A stretch of 11,334 nucleotides of DNA from Methanoregula sp. (GTDB lineage Archaea > Halobacteriota > Methanomicrobia > Methanomicrobiales > Methanospirillaceae): contig DUHF01000237.1 in NCBI GenBank assembly GCA_013331015.1, positions 1 to 11,334 on the forward strand. The letters run 5' to 3'. The notes under the pieces are model-generated. The model did not search any database and was not told where the DNA came from. It was given only the letters and a program-made list of their open reading frames with translations. This document shows positions 6,510 to 11,334 of the stretch, piece after piece. Numbering within the stretch: position 1 is the first letter of the stretch; each line of letters starts with the position of its first letter. The position numbers and the translations under genes were made by a program.

Positions 6510-8536
6510 ACCAGCGGTTTCATGGCAAGGGCCGGATGTCCCACGCGTTCGAGAAAGACCATGAGATCCTCGATGGTCGCAGCAGTGTTCTCGTCAGCGA
6601 TCTTTGAAAAGAACCCGTCCATGCCCCGGTCGGCAAGGATCTTCTCGAGACGCTCTTTGAGCTCTTCTTTGAGCTGGGATGGCATCCAGACCAGCCGTCC
6701 GATACCGTCGTCGCCCTGTAAGAACCGGTCGGAGAGGATATAGTTCTTGGCGATACCGGCAAACCCCGGGGTCTGCGCGCCGCCGCCGATCGTTCCGGCA
6801 AGAGTCGAGAAACTCATGCCCGACGGGGTCATGCCCTTGTACTCCCGGTTGACCACCATGATCCCGTTCACTTCCGGGAGCATCAGGGCGATGGCCTCGA
6901 AACAGCCGCAGCAGGTCATCGGGCATTCCATCACGCTGTAGAGCGAGATGCGGTCGATCTCACCGTGGCTCGCCTTCTTGACAAACCGGTTCACGCCCTC
7001 GTATTCTCCGGTTATCGGGTTGAGGACCGCGCCCCGTTCCACCGGCTGGTTGGCACCTGAGGGGGAGATCTCGTACGCGATCTTCCCGTCAAGCCAGCTG
7101 AGCGCGCCGCAGAGCCCCATCCGCTCGGGGGTGATGACGCAGACATGGTTGGGCGCAAAGGTCTGGCAGAGGGTGCAGGAGTAATAGGTCGAGATTTCGT
7201 CGTCCTTCATCCCCTTGATCCGGGCGTCCCGTTCGGCATAGACCCGCTCGGCTTCCACTTTTGCGGCAAGTACCTTCTCCTTGTCCGTGATAAGCGTGAC
7301 CGAGACGGCATCGAGGAGCTCGGGGAAATCCATCCGGAACTTGCTTGCCAGCAGTTTTCCGATGTGCTCGATTTTTACGCCTTTTGCCACCGCCTCTTTC
7401 GAGAGTCTCACCCAGATGAGGTCGCGCTGGGCAACATGCCACGACCCCTCGCCATAGTTCACGAAGTTGTGGATACGGCGTTCGAAGACCGGTTCGTAGT
7501 CTTTCTTCATCGTTTTCCCGGCAACGTTGATGAGGATGGCAAGTGGGTTTGCCGACCCCTCTTTCATGCTGTCGACTTCGGGGCCGATGACCGTCACTTC
7601 GCCATCTATGACCTGCGATGCGTCCTGCACGCGGAGAAGTTCGAACGCAGGGGACCGCCCGCCGCCGAACTCCACGTACATCTCTTCTTTTCTGATGCTC
7701 TTACCCTCGAACGCGGGCGAGCACCCCATCGGGATGGGGATGGCCGTCACGTTGACGCGGATACCCTTCTCCTCCATGCCCCTGCGGACGATGTCCGTGG
7801 GGGCTGCAGTGATCCAGTCTCCGCCAGAATAGTCACCGGTTGTGAGGATGGGGATCCCGAGCACCCGCATCCCGTCCGCAAGTGCCACCTCTTCGGGCGT
7901 GAGGCCCGGAAAAGCAATCACGATGGCTTTTGCGCGTTCCGCCGCATAATGGAGGAGCCGGTGCATGTCGCCCGGTGTCACGCCGCCAAACATCATGGCA
8001 ACGCGGGCGATGATATCGACAAAATGGATCCCGTAAAACGGGGTGGATCCGAGCGGGATAAGACGATAGTCGAGCCCGAGTTTCACACCGGCGCCCGAAA
8101 GGGACTGCACCACATCTCCGGCAAGGAACGTGAGCATGTACTTCTCCTGGAGTTCCCGGCAGATGGCGGCCGCGCTGTCTGCATTCTGCGGCTTTCCGAT
8201 GATGAGGGCCAGACCGAGGATACTCCCGTCGACAAGCGAGTATCCGAGCTTGCGCAGGATGGTGTCCGGAACAAAACCCGTGTAAGGATCCGGTTCCTTA
8301 CCCTTCACTGATGTTTCGTGGGCAAGGATTATTTCCGAGGCGACTAGGGCATTGCCGCCGGTCTTCTCGTAGACCTCAAGAGCTGCCTTCTGGTCATGCA
8401 CCCCGATTCCGGTCAGGGCAAATGAGACTGGCAGGTGGTATGCGGTCTCGTCATAGGAGAAGTTTGCTCCCATTCCCGTGATCCGCGTCTTCATTTGCTC
8501 GTTGCCCAGTTTTTTTTCCTGCTCCACGTCAGTCAT
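6506..8536 (-). CDS. acsB: Acetyl-CoA synthase, bacterial-type AcsB with N-terminal domain
   Basis: Catalyses reversible assembly of acetyl-CoA from CO, CoA and a CFeSP-bound methyl group at the nickel-iron-sulfur A-cluster. The 676 residues align by eye along nearly all of bacterial AcsB (about 730). Cluster ligands are all present: Cys454, Cys457, Cys466 and Cys476 for the 4Fe-4S cube (CTLCQTFAPNHVC, then LCG), and Cys543-Gly544-Cys545 for the distal nickel. Residues about 25-272 form the N-terminal domain that in bacteria docks to CODH; archaeal CdhC (about 470 residues) lacks it and would begin near FEGKSIRKEEMYVE (276-289). Compared from memory with the Moorella protein, about 45-50 residues are missing at the extreme N-terminus. 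Cys542 replaces the usual Ser before the CGC motif. The ATG at 8536 has a GAGGGAT ribosome site 8 bases upstream. It is first in the operon; no CODH gene precedes it, because the upstream gene is divergent. Confidence 0.95.
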   Translation of the reverse strand: MTDVEQEKKLGNEQMKTRITGMGANFSYDETAYHLPVSFALTGIGVHDQKAALEVYEKTGGNALVASEIILAHETSVKGKEPDPYTGFVPDTILRKLGYSLVDGSILGLALIIGKPQNADSAAAICRELQEKYMLTFLAGDVVQSLSGAGVKLGLDYRLIPLGSTPFYGIHFVDIIARVAMMFGGVTPGDMHRLLHYAAERAKAIVIAFPGLTPEEVALADGMRVLGIPILTTGDYSGGDWITAAPTDIVRRGMEEKGIRVNVTAIPIPMGCSPAFEGKSIRKEEMYVEFGGGRSPAFELLRVQDASQVIDGEVTVIGPEVDSMKEGSANPLAILINVAGKTMKKDYEPVFERRIHNFVNYGEGSWHVAQRDLIWVRLSKEAVAKGVKIEHIGKLLASKFRMDFPELLDAVSVTLITDKEKVLAAKVEAERVYAERDARIKGMKDDEISTYYSCTLCQTFAPNHVCVITPERMGLCGALSWLDGKIAYEISPSGANQPVERGAVLNPITGEYEGVNRFVKKASHGEIDRISLYSVMECPMTCCGCFEAIALMLPEVNGIMVVNREYKGMTPSGMSFSTLAGTIGGGAQTPGFAGIAKNYILSDRFLQGDDGIGRLVWMPSQLKEELKERLEKILADRGMDGFFSKIADENTAATIEDLMVFLERVGHPALAMKPLV

Positions 8537-8544
8537 TTCCGTCT

Positions 8545-8590
8545 ATCCCTCAGATAAAGTGGGTTGCCCGGTATGATAGATATAGTTTCG
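8545..8590 (-). promoter_or_regulatory. acsB promoter (BRE/TATA) and Shine-Dalgarno
   Basis: On the minus strand CGAAACTATATCTA (about 8577-8590) reads as a BRE (CGAAA) joined to a TATA-like box (CTATATCT). A start site about 25 bases on would fall near 8556, giving a leader of about 20 bases that holds GAGGGAT at 8545-8551, 8 bases before the ATG. This would be the only visible promoter for the acsBDC unit. No clear operator repeat is seen. Confidence 0.5.
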
Positions 8591-8690
8591 TTATCGGGTA
8601 AAAAACCTGTAAGAAAATGAAAATACCAAAATGGGTGACAAAAAGATATTCATTCGTAATGATAATCTCTTAACAAAAAAGGGGTACGTA

Positions 8691-9803
8691 ATGAAAAATT
8701 ACCGGATTAAAAACCAGGTCTTGTTCTGTATTTTGGTTGCCGCACTCATGATGATTGCCATGCCGGCCGGAGCGGTGAACGGATCAATAAGCATTGCCTA
8801 CCGCGGGTCCGGGGGATACTATATCGGCGACACCATTATTTTCGATGGCCAGAACTCATTTGGCAATGTCACGCTCATTCGGATATCCGGGCCTGACCTC
8901 CCCCCAGGCGGCGTTCCGATTTATGATCTCAATGGCGATGCCGGAACAGGAAGTGTCATCCCGGGCGAGACTGCCGGTTCCTGGAAATTTGCCTGGTATA
9001 CCAGTACAATACAGGGAATTGAAAAACTCCAGACTGCACGATATACCCTCACCGTCTTTGATAAAACTATTCCGGACAAGACTGCGACAACCAGCATCCT
9101 GTTAAAAAAACCTGAATTTTATGTTGTAGCAATACCCAGTGTTGCCGGCCAGGGCGATTATGTCCAGCTGACGGGGTCAATAGAAAAAGGGGTAACCAGT
9201 GCACATTTTGATATTACCGATGAGAGTGGAAACCGTGTCCACTCCTATGACACATCTGTCAGCTCCTCGGGATATTTCAATAAGGGATTTCATATCGATA
9301 TGCCCCCGGGAGTTTACCATATCACGATGTCAAGCCCCTCGGTCAGGACAACATACCGGAGTTACCTGACCGTTGAGCCCAAAAAGAGTCCCGCCGGCAT
9401 ACCTGAAACAACGATTCCCGTATCCCAGGCTCCCGAACCGGATGCTGCAAGACCCGTAAGCCCGGAGGATTCATTTCCCTCTATGGCAACCGGGGGCACG
9501 GGATCTCTCCTGGTTACGTCCAGTCCGCTGGGTGCAACCCTTTATCTTGACTCCACTATTGCCGGCCAGACACCCCTTGAGCTGGCACCGGTCTCCAGCG
9601 GCAGCCATCTTGTCGAGATCAAAGCACCGGGTTACCTGGCATATTCTGTCCAGGTCCAGGTAGATGCCGGAGAGGCAAAAGAGATCAATGCGGTATTACT
9701 GAAACCTTCTGCATCAACACCGGTTGCTCCACTCACCATTGTATGCGGTATTCTGGTCTCCTTTGCACTGGTTGTTCTTGCAATACGGCGCAGAACTCCC
9801 TGA
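8691..9803 (+). CDS. Secreted, membrane-anchored surface protein with a PEGA domain
   Basis: 370 residues from the ATG at 8691, which follows an AAGGGGT ribosome site. An in-frame ATG at 8631 would add 20 charged residues before the signal peptide and lacks such a site. Residues 1-28 are a signal peptide (KNYRIK, then a hydrophobic core ending MPAGA). Residues about 30-228 are beta-rich and look like repeated Ig-like modules of methanogen surface proteins; I do not recognise a named family with confidence. A Pro/Ser/Thr-rich linker (about 230-268) leads to a PEGA domain (271-337: GSLLVTSSPLGATLYLDST, later KAPGYLAYSVQV). Residues 345-365 are a membrane helix followed by RRR, so the bulk faces outside. 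PEGA domains are common in cell-surface and S-layer-associated proteins; the role here is unknown. It is divergent from acsB, with no functional link seen. The gene looks more AT-rich than the acs genes. Confidence 0.8.
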   Translation: MKNYRIKNQVLFCILVAALMMIAMPAGAVNGSISIAYRGSGGYYIGDTIIFDGQNSFGNVTLIRISGPDLPPGGVPIYDLNGDAGTGSVIPGETAGSWKFAWYTSTIQGIEKLQTARYTLTVFDKTIPDKTATTSILLKKPEFYVVAIPSVAGQGDYVQLTGSIEKGVTSAHFDITDESGNRVHSYDTSVSSSGYFNKGFHIDMPPGVYHITMSSPSVRTTYRSYLTVEPKKSPAGIPETTIPVSQAPEPDAARPVSPEDSFPSMATGGTGSLLVTSSPLGATLYLDSTIAGQTPLELAPVSSGSHLVEIKAPGYLAYSVQVQVDAGEAKEINAVLLKPSASTPVAPLTIVCGILVSFALVVLAIRRRTP

Positions 9804-9820
9804 TCCTTTTTTTCCCCCTC
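9804..9820 (+). terminator. Oligo-T terminator of the PEGA protein gene
   Basis: A run of seven T (9807-9813) starts three bases past the TGA stop and is followed by a C-rich stretch, with no hairpin. Archaeal RNA polymerase terminates at such U-tracts, so this is a plausible end of the transcript. Confidence 0.45.
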
Positions 9821-9852
9821 TCACAAAAAACAAGTGTTGAAGTTGGGGGCAA

Positions 9853-9902
9853 CCTATTTTTTTAATTCCAAAAACGCAACGGTACATCTAAAACCGGTGA
9901 TC
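9853..9902 (+). promoter_or_regulatory. Possible promoter and Shine-Dalgarno of the ACT-MBL gene
   Basis: CCTATTTTTTTAATTCC (9853-9869) contains a TATA-like AT box about 45 bases before the GTG at 9908. A start site would fall near 9885-9890, leaving a leader of about 20 bases with GGTGATC (9896-9902) 5 bases before the GTG. The ribosome site is convincing; the box is only suggestive and could instead be a second oligo-T terminator. Confidence 0.45.
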
Positions 9903-9907
9903 GTTTC

Positions 9908-11334
9908 GTGAATACGTACTCCTTTGTCGCCCATATGCCGGACACTCCCGGTTCCCTCCACCGGGCCGCTGAGATAATAAAAAAATACGACGGGAACATA
10001 AACCGGATCCAGTTCGACCGGCGCATCGATCCCGGGACCGTATTTTATGAAGTTACCGCGTCTGAATCTGCATATGCGGCGATGACCCGGGATCTTGCCG
10101 CTATCGGGTATCTCCAGACCTCGATAAAACCTCCCGACTTTTTGAAGTTTTCAGTCCATATGCCGCACCAGCCCGGGGCGCTGTATGAGTTTTTGCAATT
10201 CATTACTTTAGCTGGCGCAAATATCACGTTCATCGATTTTGACGACAAGAGCCGCCATCCCAATCGCCTTACCGTCAGCCTGAACCTCGAGCAGAGCGCG
10301 GTTGTGGAAGAGCTCCTCGATCAGCTGAAATCCCGCTACCGTCTTGAGATCCTGGAGTACGACAAGACCGGCAAGCATCTTGACGACACGGTTTTTTATG
10401 TGCGTTACGCGCAGGCAGTCCGCGAGATTATCGGGGATTCCGAAGATGAGTTTCTCCTCTCGTTCCTTGCCGACACCAATCATATCGCGCAGGAGCTCAT
10501 GGACCGGGGCTGTGATCCCCACCGGGTTTTCGACAGTGTCCTTGCCACCGGACGGACCCTGAATGCCACAAACGGTCAGAATTTTTATGCCGATGTCCAG
10601 CAGTTTCCCATAACAAACAGGGTAACCTTATCCTGCTTCCAGGTTCCCTGCGGGGGCAGTGTCTTCCTTCTCCATACCCCTGACGAGATGCTGATGATCG
10701 ACACCGCATACGGGATCTATCACGACTCCCTGATGACAATGCTGACTCATTACGGGCTTGCAATCGGGCAGAAACTCTCGCAGATTCTCATAACCCACGC
10801 GGATGCGGACCATTGTGGGGCAGCCGGATTCTTCGATGTCCCGGTCTCAATGCATACCGGAACGCTCGATATCATCCGGACCAACAACCGGGCATACGGT
10901 TCATTGAGCGATCATTCCAGCCTGGATGCATTTTACACAAAGATGATCAACCTCTTCTCCCGGTTCAATGTTCCAAAAGATGTCCGGTGTTTCCCCGGCC
11001 CCGACGGATCCGCCCGGGGGATCTTCCCGGTTATCGGCCGGTACCAGATCGGGGATGTCGAACTTGAAGTTCTTGACGGGCTGGGAGGCCATACGAACGG
11101 GCAGGTGTTCCTGTATTGCGGGAAATACGGGCTCCTCTTTTCCGCTGACAGTGTCATCAATTTTCAAAGCCTCTCCCGGGAGCGGGCGGAGTACAGTTCC
11201 CTTGCTGCGTTTCTTGTGACGTCTGTCAATGTCAACAGTGAGAATGCCAAAAAAGAGCGCAGGGGGCTCCTCGATCTTGCCCGCACTACCGACCAGGCGC
11301 TTGCTGCAACCGGACGGAGATGTCTCATATGCGG
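9908..11334 (+). CDS. ACT-ACT-metallo-beta-lactamase fold protein, 3' end cut by window edge
   Basis: 475 codons are open from a GTG at 9908 to the window end, with a GGTGATC ribosome site 5 bases upstream. Residues 1-75 and 78-152 look like two ACT domains; each carries a PGxL turn (PDTPGSLHRA and PHQPGALYEF), the usual ligand-loop position of amino-acid-sensing ACT folds. A linker (about 155-235) leads to a metallo-beta-lactamase domain. Its metal motif is THADADHCG, with His297, Asp299, Asp301 and His302, so Asp takes the place of the second His of the common HxHxDH. GGHTNG supplies His395 and FSADS supplies Asp414. Likely a cytoplasmic metal-dependent hydrolase or oxidoreductase-type MBL enzyme regulated by an amino acid or similar ligand. 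Substrate and pathway are unknown. The last visible residues (RCLIC) are cysteine-containing and may begin another metal site or the protein end. Confidence 0.8.
   Translation, partial: MNTYSFVAHMPDTPGSLHRAAEIIKKYDGNINRIQFDRRIDPGTVFYEVTASESAYAAMTRDLAAIGYLQTSIKPPDFLKFSVHMPHQPGALYEFLQFITLAGANITFIDFDDKSRHPNRLTVSLNLEQSAVVEELLDQLKSRYRLEILEYDKTGKHLDDTVFYVRYAQAVREIIGDSEDEFLLSFLADTNHIAQELMDRGCDPHRVFDSVLATGRTLNATNGQNFYADVQQFPITNRVTLSCFQVPCGGSVFLLHTPDEMLMIDTAYGIYHDSLMTMLTHYGLAIGQKLSQILITHADADHCGAAGFFDVPVSMHTGTLDIIRTNNRAYGSLSDHSSLDAFYTKMINLFSRFNVPKDVRCFPGPDGSARGIFPVIGRYQIGDVELEVLDGLGGHTNGQVFLYCGKYGLLFSADSVINFQSLSRERAEYSSLAAFLVTSVNVNSENAKKERRGLLDLARTTDQALAATGRRCLIC

Noticed and set aside
7145..8311. A 388-codon plus-strand open frame opposite acsB.
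   Set aside because: It is His- and Arg-rich, has no family resemblance, and lies antisense to a conserved acetyl-CoA synthase.
6506..8536. Annotation as archaeal CdhC.
   Set aside because: The protein is about 200 residues longer and carries the N-terminal domain found in bacterial AcsB.
8650..8662. Short palindrome TCATT-CGT-AATGA before the PEGA gene as an operator.
   Set aside because: The arms are only 5 bp, it is not repeated in the window, and its half-sites do not match the palindrome after acsC.
8631..8690. A longer PEGA protein beginning at the ATG at 8631.
   Set aside because: It would put a charged stretch ahead of the signal peptide, while the ATG at 8691 has a good ribosome site and starts a normal signal sequence.

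Overview
The window most likely comes from a methanogenic archaeon, plausibly of the order Methanomicrobiales. The support is indirect: GGTGATC-type Shine-Dalgarno motifs, a BRE/TATA-like promoter ahead of acsB, a secreted PEGA-domain surface protein with a C-terminal membrane anchor ending in arginines, and an ACT-ACT-metallo-beta-lactamase protein of a kind I associate with methanogens. There is no rRNA or other decisive marker, so this placement is inference.

Layout. The left three quarters (1-8536) is a one-carbon gene block read entirely on the minus strand. In transcription order it holds: acsB (acetyl-CoA synthase), acsD and acsC (small and large subunits of the corrinoid iron-sulfur protein, CFeSP), a membrane-anchored thioredoxin-fold protein, a RACo-type reductive activator of the corrinoid protein (acsV), and a core methionine-synthase-like methyltransferase (MesB-like) that runs off the left edge. 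acsB, acsD and acsC overlap or abut and look like one operon. RACo and the methyltransferase are 5 bp apart and form a second tight pair. The thioredoxin-fold gene sits between the two units with 111 and 202 bp flanks. The right quarter is read on the plus strand: a PEGA-domain surface protein divergent from acsB, then an ACT-ACT-MBL hydrolase that runs off the right edge.

How the genes fit together. AcsB makes or cleaves acetyl-CoA at a nickel A-cluster, AcsCD carries the methyl group on cobalt, and RACo restores the Co(I) state by ATP-dependent electron transfer. The MesB-like enzyme could pass the methyl group from CFeSP to homocysteine to make methionine. All Acs proteins are of the bacterial type: AcsB has the N-terminal domain that archaeal CdhC lacks. 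No carbon monoxide dehydrogenase (acsA/cooS) and no AcsE-type methyltransferase lie in the window. The most interesting reading is a bacterial-derived, possibly CODH-independent module that draws methyl groups from acetyl-CoA for methionine synthesis. This resembles the incomplete Wood-Ljungdahl pathway described for Dehalococcoides. The genes beyond the left edge could overturn it.
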